A stretch of DNA of 64,000 nt, from assembly GCF_001280205.1 (NCBI RefSeq), contig NZ_CP012573.1:2852001-2916000 (forward strand). The letters run 5' to 3'. The position numbers and the translations under genes are program-made. Shown here piece after piece: positions 32,028 to 41,114 of the stretch; the stretch's first letter is position 1, and each line of letters begins with the position of its first letter. This DNA is from Clavibacter capsici. GTDB lineage: Bacteria > Actinomycetota > Actinomycetes > Actinomycetales > Microbacteriaceae. The notes beneath the pieces are model-generated. The model was given only the letters and a program-made list of their open reading frames with translations. It was not told the origin of the DNA and ran no database searches.

Positions 32028-32516
32028 ATGGCAGATTCCTCGTTCGACGTCGTCAGCAAGGTCGACCGCATGGAGGCGGACAACGCCGTCCACCAGACCC
32101 AGAAGGAGGTGGAGCAGCGCTACGACTTCAAGAACGTGGGCGCCTCCATCGAGTGGAGCGGCGACACCATCCTCATGAAGGCCTCGAGCGAGGAGCGCGT
32201 GAAGGCGATCCTCGACGTGCTGCAGTCGAAGATGATCAAGCGCGGCATCGGCCTCAAGAGCCTCGAGGAGGGCGAGCCCTTCGCCTCGGGCAAGGCGCAC
32301 CGGATCGAGGTCACCCTCAAGCAGGGCATCGACCAGGCGAACGCGAAGAAGCTCGGCAAGATCATCCGCGACGAGGGCCCGAAGAGCATCAAGAGCCGCG
32401 TCGAGGGCGACGAGCTCCGCGTCTCGAGCAAGAGCCGCGACGACCTGCAGCAGACCATCGCGCTGCTCAAGGGCGCCGACGTGGACCTCGACCTGCAGTT
32501 CGTCAACTTCCGCTGA
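32028..32516 (+). CDS. yajQ: YajQ-family nucleotide-binding protein (UPF0234)
   Basis: 162 aa, exact family length. MADSSFDVVSKVDRMEADNA and DNAVHQTQKEVEQRYDFKN are diagnostic, with LKQGIDQANAKKLGKIIRDE and DLDLQFVNFR at the end. Two ferredoxin-like domains bind tRNA/GTP or, in Xanthomonas, cyclic di-GMP where YajQ controls virulence genes; that role is unproven in actinobacteria. It is divergent from tRNA-Tyr. Confidence 0.96.
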   Translation: MADSSFDVVSKVDRMEADNAVHQTQKEVEQRYDFKNVGASIEWSGDTILMKASSEERVKAILDVLQSKMIKRGIGLKSLEEGEPFASGKAHRIEVTLKQGIDQANAKKLGKIIRDEGPKSIKSRVEGDELRVSSKSRDDLQQTIALLKGADVDLDLQFVNFR

Positions 32517-32521
32517 TCCCG

Positions 32522-32546
32522 CCGGGCGGGCGACCCGCCCGCCCGG
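32522..32546 (+). terminator. Terminator of yajQ
   Basis: A 10-bp GC-only stem CCGGGCGGGC/GCCCGCCCGG with a GACCC loop, 6 nt after the stop. Confidence 0.7.
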
Positions 32547-32596
32547 GCGCCTGTCCGGCCCGCCCCGCGCCCCGTCGGCGCCCGCGGGCCGCCGGA

Positions 32597-32602
32597 TAGA
32601 CT
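32597..32602 (+). promoter_or_regulatory. -10 hexamer TAGACT of cls
   Basis: It ends 7 nt before the ATG at 32610; leaderless pattern. Confidence 0.45.
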
Positions 32603-32609
32603 CCGGCTG

Positions 32610-34079
32610 ATGGACCCCTCGATGACCACCCTGATCCTGGCGGGTCTGGCGATCGTCGTCGACTTCGTCGTCCGCGTGACGGCCCTGCTGGTCATCCCCC
32701 GGAACCGCCGGCCGTCCACCGCCGTGGCCTGGCTCATGGCCGTGTTCTTCCTGCCGTACCTCGGCATCCTCCTCTTCCTCCTCATCGGCTCGACCCGGCT
32801 GCCGAAGCGGCGCCGGGAGAAGCAGCAGGAGATCAACCGGTTCATCATCGAGTCGACCGAGGGCATCGAGCGCGTCACGCGCGAGCACTCGTGGCCCGCG
32901 TGGCTCGACTCCGTGGTGGAGCTCAACCGGACCCTCGGATCCATGCCCCTCGTCGGCGGCAACCGGGCGAAGCTCTACAGCCACTACGACGAGTCCATCG
33001 CGGCCATGACCGCGGAGGTCGAGAAGGCGACGCGCTACGTGCACGTCGAGTTCTACATCCTCGCGTGGGACGTGACGAGCGCGCCGTTCTTCGACGCCCT
33101 CGAGCGTGCGGTGCAGCGCGGCGTCACCGTGCGCGTGCTCCTCGACCACATCGCCTCGCTGCGCGCGCCCGGCTACAAGCGCACGACGCGCAAGCTCACG
33201 GCGATCGGCGCCGAGTGGCAGCTCATGCTGCCCGTGCAGCCGCTGCGCGGGCGCTACCAGCGACCCGACCTCCGCAACCACCGCAAGGTGCTCGTGGTCG
33301 ACGGGCGCGTGGGCTTCATGGGATCCCAGAACATGGTCCACCGCAGCTACAACAAGGTCGTCAACCGCAAGCGCGGCCTCAAGTGGCAGGACCTCATGAC
33401 CCGGCTCGAGGGCCCCATCGTCAGCGGCCTCAACGCGATCTTCATCACCGACTGGTACGCGGAGACCGACCAGCTGCTGGTGCGCGAGACGGAGCCCATC
33501 GAGATCGCGGCGTCCGACGACGACGAGGAGCTCGACTGCCAGGTCGTGCCGTCCGGCCCCGGGTTCCCCGGCGAGAACAACCTGCGGCTGTTCAACGCGC
33601 TGCTCTACTACGCGCAGGAGCGCATCGTCATCACGTCGCCGTACTTCGTGCCGGACGACTCGATGCGGTACGCCATCACGACGGCCGTGCAGCGCGGCCT
33701 GTCGGTGGAGCTCTTCGTCAGCGAGATCGGCGACCAGCCCGTCGTCTACCACGCGCAGCGCTCCTACTACGAGGAGCTGCTGAACGCGGGCGTGCGGATC
33801 TGGATGTACCGGGCGCCGTACATCCTGCACAGCAAGCACTTCACGATCGACGACGACGTGGCCGTCATCGGATCCAGCAACATGGACATGCGCTCGTTCA
33901 GCCTCAACATGGAGGTGTCGCTGATGGTGCGCGGACCCCGCTTCGTGCGCGAGATGCGCCGCGTCGAGGACGGCTACCGGGCGCGCAGCCGCGAGCTCAC
34001 GATCGACGAGTGGAGCCACCGGTCCCGCTTCAGCACCGTGCTCGACAACCTCGCGCGACTGACCTCGGGCGTGCAGTAG
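32610..34079 (+). CDS. cls: Cardiolipin synthase (phospholipase D superfamily)
   Basis: 489 aa. Two N-terminal membrane helices (about residues 5-25 and 38-58, including PYLGILLFLLIGSTRLP), then two PLD domains. The HKD motifs are HRKVLVVDGRVGFMGSQN near residue 230 and HSKHFTIDDDVAVIGSSN near 408. It condenses two phosphatidylglycerols to cardiolipin at the membrane. The EIAASDDDEELDCQV insert between the domains is acidic. Length and order are normal for ClsA-type enzymes. Confidence 0.95.
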   Translation: MDPSMTTLILAGLAIVVDFVVRVTALLVIPRNRRPSTAVAWLMAVFFLPYLGILLFLLIGSTRLPKRRREKQQEINRFIIESTEGIERVTREHSWPAWLDSVVELNRTLGSMPLVGGNRAKLYSHYDESIAAMTAEVEKATRYVHVEFYILAWDVTSAPFFDALERAVQRGVTVRVLLDHIASLRAPGYKRTTRKLTAIGAEWQLMLPVQPLRGRYQRPDLRNHRKVLVVDGRVGFMGSQNMVHRSYNKVVNRKRGLKWQDLMTRLEGPIVSGLNAIFITDWYAETDQLLVRETEPIEIAASDDDEELDCQVVPSGPGFPGENNLRLFNALLYYAQERIVITSPYFVPDDSMRYAITTAVQRGLSVELFVSEIGDQPVVYHAQRSYYEELLNAGVRIWMYRAPYILHSKHFTIDDDVAVIGSSNMDMRSFSLNMEVSLMVRGPRFVREMRRVEDGYRARSRELTIDEWSHRSRFSTVLDNLARLTSGVQ

Positions 34080-34121
34080 GTCGGGAGCCGTCCGCGAGGG
34101 ACGGGCGCGGATCCGGCCGCG

Positions 34122-34601
34122 TCAGTCCTCGACATCGGCGGGCTGGGCGGCCGCATCGGCCTGCTCGCGCGCCGTGACCCGGTCGAGCACGTCGTGCAGG
34201 AGCTCGCGCAGCTCGGATCCGTACGGCTCCTCCCCCGCGATGTCCTGGCGCACCCGGTCGCCCACGCGCCAGATGACGGGCAGCATGTCGCGGCCCGCCT
34301 CGGTGAGGCCGACCGACAGGCGGCGCTCGTCGGAGGCGTCGCGGAACCGGGTGACGTAGCCGAAGACCTCGAGGCGCTTGAGCAGCGGCGACAGCGTGCC
34401 GGGCGTGAGGTGCAGCTTCTCGGCCAGGTCGACGACGGCCTGCGGGTCCTCCTCGTCGAGCGCGAGGAGCACGAGGTACTGGGGATGCGTGAGGTTCAGC
34501 GGCTGCAGCAGCGGCCGGTAGAGGGAGACCACCGCGCGCGAGGCGGCGGCGAGGAGCACGCCCGTCTCGTCCTGCAGCAGTGCGAGGGATCTCTCCGTCA
34601 T
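34122..34601 (-). CDS. MarR-family regulator, OhrR-like but without cysteine
   Basis: 159 aa winged helix. ASRAVVSLYRPLLQPLNLTHPQYLVLLAL and LHLTPGTLSPLLKRLEVFGYVTR plus the wing DASDERRLSVGLT match OhrR/organic-peroxide regulators closely. The redox Cys normally found near residue 15-20 is absent and there is no Cys anywhere, so it cannot use classical thiol sensing. The start ATG at 34601 has AGAGGAAAAGAG upstream. No ohr gene is adjacent. It is convergent with cls, separated by 42 nt. Confidence 0.88.
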   Translation of the reverse strand: MTERSLALLQDETGVLLAAASRAVVSLYRPLLQPLNLTHPQYLVLLALDEEDPQAVVDLAEKLHLTPGTLSPLLKRLEVFGYVTRFRDASDERRLSVGLTEAGRDMLPVIWRVGDRVRQDIAGEEPYGSELRELLHDVLDRVTAREQADAAAQPADVED

Positions 34602-34725
34602 GTCTCTTTTCCTCTGGCTCGTCAGTACGTCGATGCCGGGGTCTTGGACACTGTCTCCACCGTACGCCCCTCGGGGCGCGAGGGTATCCACGCACAGGCG
34701 ATCATCGGCCGGGATCGTCGTGCGC

Positions 34726-35412
34726 TCACGCGAGCGTAGTGGGAGCGGCCGCCACGAGGAGCGCGCCGAGCAGGAGCCACGGGCCGAACGGGACGGCCGT
34801 CGACGCGCGCGCCCGTCCGCCGACCAGCATGGCCGTCGCCGCGACGCCGCCGAGGAGCGTGCCGGCGGCGAGGCCGAGCGCGACCTGCCCGGGCCCGAGC
34901 TGCCCGAGCGCCAGGCCGAGGACGCCCGCCAGCTTCACGTCGCCGGTGCCGAGGCCGCCGGCGGTCGCGGCCTGCAGGAGCGCGAGCACGAGGGCGGCGG
35001 CGGCTCCGCACGCGGCCGCCTGCGCCAGGAGGCCGGATCCGCCCACGGCCAGCGCGAGGGCCGCCGCCATCACCGCGGCGGGGGCCGTCGCGCGGTCGGG
35101 CAGGCGGTGCGCGGCGAGGTCGGCGAGCACGAGGACCGGTCCGACGACCACGAGGAGCAGCGCGACCGGGACGCGGGCCGCCGGGGTCTCCGCGACGACC
35201 GCGGCCGCGAGGATCCCCGTCACGAGCGCGGCCACGACGGCGGCCGGGCGGCCGAGGGCGGGGAGCGGATGCAGCGGGCGGGCGTCGAGGCCTCCCGCGC
35301 GGCGTCCGCCGGCGAGCGCGATGCGGGCGAGGCGCGGGGACGCGGCGCCCACGGCGGCACCTGCGAGGCCGGCACCCGCGACGACGAGCGCGGGGACGGG
35401 GGCGGGGATCAC
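34726..35412 (-). CDS. Type IV prepilin peptidase-like (A24) membrane protein
   Basis: 228 aa, almost entirely hydrophobic, with about seven helices. The two aspartates of A24 proteases are in LVLADLAAHRLPDRAT and GGLGTGDVKLAGVLGLALG (GxGDxK). The N-terminal zinc/methylase domain of full prepilin peptidases is missing, as in TadV/CpaA-type enzymes. It would process Flp-type prepilins, but no pilus genes are in the window. GTG start with TAGGGT 6 nt upstream (leaderless). Confidence 0.88.
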   Translation of the reverse strand: MIPAPVPALVVAGAGLAGAAVGAASPRLARIALAGGRRAGGLDARPLHPLPALGRPAAVVAALVTGILAAAVVAETPAARVPVALLLVVVGPVLVLADLAAHRLPDRATAPAAVMAAALALAVGGSGLLAQAAACGAAAALVLALLQAATAGGLGTGDVKLAGVLGLALGQLGPGQVALGLAAGTLLGGVAATAMLVGGRARASTAVPFGPWLLLGALLVAAAPTTLA

Positions 35413-35418
35413 GCGGCG

Positions 35419-35424
35419 ACCCTA
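35419..35424 (-). promoter_or_regulatory. -10 hexamer TAGGGT of the A24 peptidase gene
   Basis: It ends 6 nt before the GTG at 35412; leaderless pattern. Confidence 0.45.
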
Positions 35425-35478
35425 GGGGCTGCGATGCGACGAGCGGGCGGGTCGGGACCCACCTGGGGACGGACGACG

Positions 35479-35513
35479 GACGGGCGCCCGCGGGAGGACC
35501 GCGGGCGCCCGTC
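35479..35513 (-). terminator. Terminator of the FprA-like reductase gene
   Basis: A perfect 15-bp stem GACGGGCGCCCGCGG with its complement and a GAGGA loop, 22 nt past the stop. Confidence 0.9.
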
Positions 35514-35535
35514 GGCGTCGATCAGGGGGTGCGGA

Positions 35536-36906
35536 TCAGGCGGACTGCCGGGGCTTCGACGCCTCGAGCATCTCGTCGCGCTCGACCACCTTGATGCGGG
35601 CACGGCCGTGCGGCTCGCCGAGGGCGATCTCGTGCTCGTCCAGCGCGTGCCAGCCGTCGAGGTCGGTGTACTCGATGCCCCGCTCGGTGAGGAGGTCGAC
35701 GATCGCCTGCTCCTCCGGCGCCTCGGGGGTCCACCAGTCGCCCTGGTCGTTGAGCACGTGCGAGACGGTCTCCATGGCGTCGGACTTGGTGTGGCCGATG
35801 AGGCCGATGGGCCCGCGCTTGATCCAGCCCGTGGCGTAGACGCCGGGGATGCGCGTGTTGTCGAGGTCGAGGACCTGGCCCTCGTGGTTCGGGATCACGC
35901 CGCGGACCTCGTCGAACGGGATGCCGTCGACGGGCGAGCCGAAGTAGCCGACCGCGCGGTAGATCGCCTGCACGGGCACGTCGCGGAACTCGCCCGTGCC
36001 CTCGACGCCGCCGTGGCCGTCCGGGCGCGTGCGCTCGATGCGCAAGGCCGCGACGCGCGGCTCGGCGTCGTCGGACGCGAGCACCTCCGCCGGGCGCGAG
36101 TAGAAGTGCAGGTGCAGGCGGCGGGATGCGGTGCCGGCCTCGCGCGTGCGCCACTTCTCCAGCACGCGGCTGATGACCATGACCTGCTTGTTCGTCCTCG
36201 CGGCCTCCTCGGCGGCGGGATCCACGCCGAAGTCCTCGTCGTAGACGATGACGTCGACGTCGGGCACCTCGCCGAGCTCGCGGAGCTCGAGCGGCGTGAA
36301 CTTCACCTGCGCGGGTCCGCGGCGGCCGAAGACGTGCACGTCGGTGACGGGCGAGCGCTTGAGCCCCGTGTAGACGTTGTCCGGGATCTCGGTGGGCAGG
36401 AGGTCGTCGGCGTGCTTCGACAGCATGCGCGCGACGTCCAGCGCGACGTTGCCGTTGCCGATGACGGCGACCTCGCGCGCGTCGAGCGGCCAGTCGCGCG
36501 GGAAGTCCGGGTGGCCGTCGAACCAGTTGACGAAGTCGGCCGCGCCGTAGGAGCCCGGCAGGTCGATGCCGGGGATGTCGAGCTCGGCGTCGCGGATCGC
36601 GCCCGTGGAGAAGATGACGGCGTTGTAGTGCTTCTGCAGGTCGGCGAGCGTGATGTCGCGGCCGTAGTCGACATTGCCGAAGATGCGGATGTCGCCGCGG
36701 TCGAGCACGTCGCGGAGCGCGCCGATGATGCCCTTGATGCGCGGGTGGTCGGGCGCGACGCCGTAGCGGACGAGGCCGTACGGCGCGGGGAGGCGCTCGA
36801 AGAGGTCGATGGAGACGTCGAACTGCTTCTCGGCCTTCAGGATGATGTCGGCCGCGTAGATGCCCGCGGGCCCTGCGCCCACGATGGCCAGCCTGAGCTT
36901 GGTCAC
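35536..36906 (-). CDS. fprA: Ferredoxin/adrenodoxin-type NADP+ reductase (FprA-like)
   Basis: 456 aa. FAD motif LAIVGAGPAGIYAADIIL at residues 5-22, substrate loop RLPAPYGLVRYGVAPDHP, NADP-binding VAVIGNGNVALDVARML near residue 148 with ARTNKQ. The C-terminus has RIPGVYATGWIKRGPIGLIGHTKSDA. It moves electrons between NADPH and ferredoxins or P450 partners. Start GTG at 36906 after GAGGACACCA. It lies 90 nt downstream of the polyprenyl synthase gene on the same strand. About 50-60% of actinobacterial genomes carry such a gene near menaquinone genes is not something I can verify; here it simply neighbours them. Confidence 0.93.
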   Translation of the reverse strand: MTKLRLAIVGAGPAGIYAADIILKAEKQFDVSIDLFERLPAPYGLVRYGVAPDHPRIKGIIGALRDVLDRGDIRIFGNVDYGRDITLADLQKHYNAVIFSTGAIRDAELDIPGIDLPGSYGAADFVNWFDGHPDFPRDWPLDAREVAVIGNGNVALDVARMLSKHADDLLPTEIPDNVYTGLKRSPVTDVHVFGRRGPAQVKFTPLELRELGEVPDVDVIVYDEDFGVDPAAEEAARTNKQVMVISRVLEKWRTREAGTASRRLHLHFYSRPAEVLASDDAEPRVAALRIERTRPDGHGGVEGTGEFRDVPVQAIYRAVGYFGSPVDGIPFDEVRGVIPNHEGQVLDLDNTRIPGVYATGWIKRGPIGLIGHTKSDAMETVSHVLNDQGDWWTPEAPEEQAIVDLLTERGIEYTDLDGWHALDEHEIALGEPHGRARIKVVERDEMLEASKPRQSA

Positions 36907-36996
36907 TGGTGTCCTCGGTTCGTCGTCGTCCCCGTGCCGGCCGTCGGGGGCGTGGTGATGCGGATCCCCGCGAGAGCCGGCGGGGACGAGCGGCAG

Positions 36997-38070
36997 CTAG
37001 CGCGTGCGCTCGACGATGGTGTCGGCGAAGCGCGTGAGCGCCTTCTTCACCGGGCCCTCCGGGAGGGGAGCCAGCGCGTCGACCGCCTCGGCGGCCCAGC
37101 GGTGGGCCTCCGCGATGGTGCGCGCCGTGACCTCGTGGTCGCGGAGCTCCGCGATGGCGGCGGTGAGGTCGGCCTCGGACTCGGGCGTCTCCTCGTGCTC
37201 CACGTCGCGCTGGATGCGGGCGAGCAGCGCCGCCGCGTCCGGGTCGGTGGCCGCGAGGCGGGTCAGGTAGAGCAGCGGCAGCGTCGAGACGCCGGCGCGG
37301 AGGTCGGTGCCGGCGAGCTTGCCGGTCTCCTCGGGCTGGTCGGCGAGGTCGAGCACGTCGTCGACGAGCTGGAAGGCCACGCCCGTGCGCTCGCCGAACG
37401 CCAGCACGGCGGGCTCGAGCTCGGGATCCGCGCCGGAGTAGATGACGCCCATCTGCGCGGCGCACGCGATGAGGGAGCCGGTCTTGTCGGCGAGGACGTC
37501 GAGGTAGTGCTCGATCGGGTCCTGGTCCTCGCGCGGGCCGATGGTCTCGTGCAGCTGGCCGAGCACGAGGCGCTCGAACGTGGCGGCCTGGAGGCGGATG
37601 GCGCGCGGGCCGAGGTCGGCGACGATCTTGCTGGCGCGCGCGAAGAGGAGGTCGCCCGCGAGGATGGCGATGGAGTTGCCCCACACGGCCTGCGCGCTCG
37701 GGACGCCGCGGCGCATGTCCGCCTCGTCCATGACGTCGTCGTGGTACAGCGATGCGAGGTGCGTGATCTCGATGGCGACGGCGGCGTCCACCACCTGCTG
37801 CGTGTTGCCCTCGCCGAGCTGCGCGATGAGGAGAGCGAGCATGGGGCGCACGCGCTTGCCGCCCGCATCCAGCAGGTAGCGCGTGGTGACGTCGGCCACG
37901 TCGTCGGCGAAGCGCACCTCGCGGAGGAGCTGCTCCTCGACGAGCGCGAGCCCGTCGTCGATGCTGCGGGCCATGCGCCGGTCGCCCGAGGACGAGAAGA
38001 GGCGCTCGGTGAGGCTGGCGTGGGAGGCGACGGAGGTGCCGCGGCGGGCGAGCGGGATGCTCGGACTCAT
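36997..38070 (-). CDS. Polyprenyl (hepta-/octa-/nona-) diphosphate synthase
   Basis: 357 aa all-alpha trans-prenyltransferase. First Asp-rich motif SLYHDDVMDEADMRRG near residue 109, second FQLVDDVLDLAD near 237, with GGKRVRPML and KTGSLIACAAQ. It extends farnesyl diphosphate with isopentenyl diphosphate to make the menaquinone side chain. Chain length cannot be fixed by eye. ATG at 38070. It lies 35 nt after menG on the same strand, so the two form an operon in line with that role. Confidence 0.94.
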   Translation of the reverse strand: MSPSIPLARRGTSVASHASLTERLFSSSGDRRMARSIDDGLALVEEQLLREVRFADDVADVTTRYLLDAGGKRVRPMLALLIAQLGEGNTQQVVDAAVAIEITHLASLYHDDVMDEADMRRGVPSAQAVWGNSIAILAGDLLFARASKIVADLGPRAIRLQAATFERLVLGQLHETIGPREDQDPIEHYLDVLADKTGSLIACAAQMGVIYSGADPELEPAVLAFGERTGVAFQLVDDVLDLADQPEETGKLAGTDLRAGVSTLPLLYLTRLAATDPDAAALLARIQRDVEHEETPESEADLTAAIAELRDHEVTARTIAEAHRWAAEAVDALAPLPEGPVKKALTRFADTIVERTR

Positions 38071-38105
38071 GGTCGGCGTCCTTGTCTGTCGGGTTTCAGG
38101 CGCGG

Positions 38106-38843
38106 TCAGGACGCGGCGGGACGGGGAGCGGCGTGACGGCCGGCGGGCTTGACGCCGCGGTGCAGCGCCACGATCCCGGCGGTGAGGTCGCGGTGCTCGA
38201 CCGACGCGAACCCGGCCTCGCGGAGCCACGAGCTCAGCGTCGCCTGGTCGGGCCAGGCCTGGATCGACTCGTTGAGGTACTCGTACGCGCTGGCGTTGGA
38301 GCTCACGAGCTTCGTGAGCGCCGGCGCGACCGTCCTCATGTAGAGGTCGTAGCCGCGGCGCACGAGCGGGACGGGCGGGGTGCTGAACTCGCAGATGACG
38401 ATGCGGCCGCCGGGCTTCAGCACCCGGAGCAGCTCGTCGAGGCCCTTCCGCGGCTCGACGACGTTGCGGAGGCCGAAGGAGATGGTGACGGCGTCGAACG
38501 AGTCGTCGTCGAAGGGGAGGTCGGTGGCGTCGGCGTGCACGAACTCGATGCGCGGGTTGCCGGCGTGCCGGCGGCGGCCGACCTCGAGCATCCCCTCGGA
38601 GAAGTCGGCCGCGACCACGTGCGCGCCCGACGCGGCGAGCGCCGCGCTCGAGGTGCCCGTGCCGGCCGCGAGGTCGAGGATCCGCTCGCCCGCGACGGGC
38701 GCGACGGCCCGCGTGGTGGCGACGCGCCAGAGCTGGTCGTTCCCTACCGAGAGGAAGGTGTTCGTGCGGTCGTAGGCGCTCGAGACCTCGTCGAACATGG
38801 CCGACACCTGGCCGGGCTTCTTGCTGAGGTCTGCTCGCATCAC
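38106..38843 (-). CDS. menG: Demethylmenaquinone methyltransferase
   Basis: 245 aa class I SAM methyltransferase of the UbiE/MenG family. Opening KPGQVSAMFDEVSSAYDRTN, SAM site RILDLAAGTGTSSAALA, AVTISFGLRNVVEPRKGLDE and EFSTPPVPLVRRGYDLYM are family signatures. It C-methylates demethylmenaquinone, the last step of menaquinone synthesis. Start GTG at 38843 (or ATG one codon later) with TAGACT 6 nt upstream (leaderless). It shares a divergent region with menF. Confidence 0.96.
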   Translation of the reverse strand: MMRADLSKKPGQVSAMFDEVSSAYDRTNTFLSVGNDQLWRVATTRAVAPVAGERILDLAAGTGTSSAALAASGAHVVAADFSEGMLEVGRRRHAGNPRIEFVHADATDLPFDDDSFDAVTISFGLRNVVEPRKGLDELLRVLKPGGRIVICEFSTPPVPLVRRGYDLYMRTVAPALTKLVSSNASAYEYLNESIQAWPDQATLSSWLREAGFASVEHRDLTAGIVALHRGVKPAGRHAAPRPAAS

Positions 38844-38849
38844 GCGGTC

Positions 38850-38855
38850 AGTCTA
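38850..38855 (-). promoter_or_regulatory. -10 hexamer TAGACT of menG
   Basis: It ends 6 nt before the GTG at 38843. Confidence 0.5.
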
Positions 38856-38987
38856 TTCGGGCGCGCTGGGCTCGCGGTGGGCGGGGGCCGGATGCCCAGG
38901 GGGCCATCAGAGGACGGGGGCGGAGGGGCGGCGCCGGGCGGTGCGCGCGGCTCCCCGGGCTCCCCGGGAGGCCCGGATCCCCGGCGG

Positions 38988-38993
38988 TAGGCT
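38988..38993 (+). promoter_or_regulatory. -10 hexamer TAGGCT of menF
   Basis: It ends 7 nt before the GTG at 39001. Confidence 0.5.
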
Positions 38994-39000
38994 GGCGTCC

Positions 39001-40275
39001 GTGACCGCCACCCGCGTCCGAGCGCTCCTCGTCGACACCACCCCCGTCGACTCCATCGCCCGGCTCGTCCCCCTCCTCGACGCCCGCCACCCGCTCCTGT
39101 GGCTGCGGCACGGATCCGGGATGGGGGGCATCGGCGAGGCGCTGCGGCTGGAGTTCCGCGGGCCGGACCGCGTGCGCGACGCCGCCGCCGCGTGGCGCGA
39201 GGTCGCGGCCGCCGCCCGCGTCACGGATCCGCTCGGGATCCCCGGCACCGGCCTCATCGCGTTCGGCGCCTTCGCGTTCGCCGACGACTCCGCGGCCGCC
39301 AGCGTGCTCGTCGTGCCGCGCATCGTCGTCGGGCGTCGCGACGGGGTGTCGTGGGTGACGCGGATCCGGCTGGCCGACCAGGAGGACGGCGACGTCGCCT
39401 CCCCGCTCGACGCGCTGGCGGCCGGCGCCCTCCCCGTGCCCGAGCGCACCGGCGCCGAGTACCGGCTGCACCTGCGGCCGGGCTCCATGGGCCCCGACGA
39501 CTACGAGGCCGCCGTCGCGAGCGCCGTCGCGACCATCCAGGCGGGCGACGTGCAGAAGGTCGTGCTCGCGCGCGACCTCGTGGGCCGCCTGCCCCTCGGC
39601 GGCGACCTCCGCCTCGCCCTCAGCCGCTTCGCGCTCGGCTACCCCGACTGCTGGACCTACGCGGTCGACGGCCTCATCGGCGCGAGCCCCGAGACGCTCG
39701 TGCGCGTCGGCGGCGGACGGGTCGGTGCGCGCGTCCTCGCGGGCACGGTCTCGCGCGGCACGGACGCGCAGGCCGACGCCGCCGCGGCCGCCGGCCTCGC
39801 CGCCAGCCCCAAGGACAACGAGGAGCACGCGTTCGCCCGCGACAGCGTCCTCGACGCGCTCCGCCCGCACAGCCGCGACCTCTCCACCACGGACGCGCCC
39901 TTCACCCTCAAGCTGCCGAACCTGTGGCACCTGGCGAGCGACGTCACGGGCACGCTGGGCGACGGATCCTCGTCGCTCGACCTCGTGGGCGCCCTGCACC
40001 CGACCGCCGCGGTCGCCGGGCACCCGACCGCCGCGTCGCTCGAGCTGATCGCCGAGCTCGAGCCCACCGACCGGGGGCGGTACGCCGGACCGGTCGGCTG
40101 GGTCGCTGCCGACGGCGACGGCGAGTGGGCCATCGCGCTGCGCGGCGCCCAGGTGGATCCGTCGGGCGCCATCGTCGCGCACGCGGGCGCCGGCATCGTC
40201 GCGGGATCCGACCCGGAGCGCGAGCGCGCCGAGACCGCGATGAAGTTCCGGCCGGTCGTGGAGGCGCTGGGCTAG
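39001..40275 (+). CDS. menF: Isochorismate synthase
   Basis: 424 aa chorismate-utilising enzyme. C-terminal catalytic domain: AGDVQKVVLARDLVG (general-base Lys), IGASPETLVRVGGG, ARVLAGTVSRGTD, SPKDNEEHAFA, FTLKLPNLWHLASDVTG and HPTAAVAGHPTAASLELI, then GIVAGSDPERERAET with the Mg-binding Glu. It converts chorismate to isochorismate, the first committed step toward menaquinone (or a siderophore; no siderophore genes are near). Leaderless GTG. The nearby menD, menA and menG support the menaquinone role. Confidence 0.95.
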   Translation: MTATRVRALLVDTTPVDSIARLVPLLDARHPLLWLRHGSGMGGIGEALRLEFRGPDRVRDAAAAWREVAAAARVTDPLGIPGTGLIAFGAFAFADDSAAASVLVVPRIVVGRRDGVSWVTRIRLADQEDGDVASPLDALAAGALPVPERTGAEYRLHLRPGSMGPDDYEAAVASAVATIQAGDVQKVVLARDLVGRLPLGGDLRLALSRFALGYPDCWTYAVDGLIGASPETLVRVGGGRVGARVLAGTVSRGTDAQADAAAAAGLAASPKDNEEHAFARDSVLDALRPHSRDLSTTDAPFTLKLPNLWHLASDVTGTLGDGSSSLDLVGALHPTAAVAGHPTAASLELIAELEPTDRGRYAGPVGWVAADGDGEWAIALRGAQVDPSGAIVAHAGAGIVAGSDPERERAETAMKFRPVVEALG

Positions 40276-40345
40276 GAGCATCGGAGGTCGCGGATCACTC
40301 TCGCGGCGGACGTCAGCCTGCGAGTCGGCGTGCTCGACTCGACCG

Positions 40346-41080
40346 ATGACCGCATCCGACCGCACCCTCCCGATCGACGGCCTCGTGAACGCCCGCGACC
40401 TCGGCGGCATCCGCCTCCGCACCGGCGGCACCACCCCGACGGGCGTGCTCGCCCGCTCGGAGGACGCCGACCTCATCACCGACGCCGGATGGGAGCGCCT
40501 CCGCGAGCTCGGCTTCCGCACGGTGCTCGACCTCCGCCAGCCCGCCGAGCGCGCCCGCGACAGGCATCCGCGGCCCGAGTGGATCCACTCCGCGCACGTC
40601 GACCTCGACGGCCTCGACGACCACCCCGCGTTCTGGGTGCCGTACTGGGACACGGGCCTCGTCGGCACGCCGCTCTACTACCTGCCGCACCTCGCCGCGC
40701 TGCCGGAGCGCGCCGGAGCCGCGCTGCGGACGATCGCCCACGCCCCGGCGGGCGGCGTGCTGTTCCACTGCGGCGCCGGACGCGACCGCACGGGCCTCGT
40801 CGCCCTGCTGCTGCTCCTCGCGGTGGGCGCCGAGCCGGACGACGTCGTCGACGACTACCTGGAGTCGATGCGCCGGGGGTCGGAGCGCGCGGCGAACACC
40901 GGCCAGCCCGACATGGAGCCGGCGATCGAGGCGTTCCTCGCCGAGCGCGGCACCACGAGCGAGGCGGCGTTCCGCGAGGCGATGGCGGGGATCGACCTCG
41001 ACATGTTCTTCGACGCGGCCGCCCTCATCGACTCCGAGCGCGAGGCGCTGCGGACGTGGCGCGGGGCGATCCCGGCGTGA
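40346..41080 (+). CDS. Tyrosine-protein phosphatase (CX5R, atypical dual-specificity type)
   Basis: 244 aa. P-loop VLFHCGAGRDRTGLVALLL with catalytic Cys and Arg near residues 138-144; general acid region EWIHSAHVDLDGLDD. N-terminal INGVNARDLGGIR-like segment (DGLVNARDLGGIRLR) is typical of the PtpB/IphP-like cytosolic phosphatases of actinobacteria (DUF/Y_phosphatase3). Substrate may be phosphotyrosine or phosphoinositides. It lies between menF and menD but has no known part in quinone synthesis. It is convergent with menD, 34 nt apart. Confidence 0.9.
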   Translation: MTASDRTLPIDGLVNARDLGGIRLRTGGTTPTGVLARSEDADLITDAGWERLRELGFRTVLDLRQPAERARDRHPRPEWIHSAHVDLDGLDDHPAFWVPYWDTGLVGTPLYYLPHLAALPERAGAALRTIAHAPAGGVLFHCGAGRDRTGLVALLLLLAVGAEPDDVVDDYLESMRRGSERAANTGQPDMEPAIEAFLAERGTTSEAAFREAMAGIDLDMFFDAAALIDSEREALRTWRGAIPA

Positions 41081-41114
41081 GCCCGACTTCGCGCACCTGA
41101 CCCGGCGGACCGGC

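Noticed and set aside
34600..38136. Very long plus-strand open frame (over 1,100 codons) across the fprA/polyprenyl synthase region
   Set aside because: It is antisense to strongly supported genes with catalytic motifs (fprA, polyprenyl synthase, A24 peptidase). High G+C makes long shadow frames common, and its translation is Arg/Asp/His/Val low complexity without domains.
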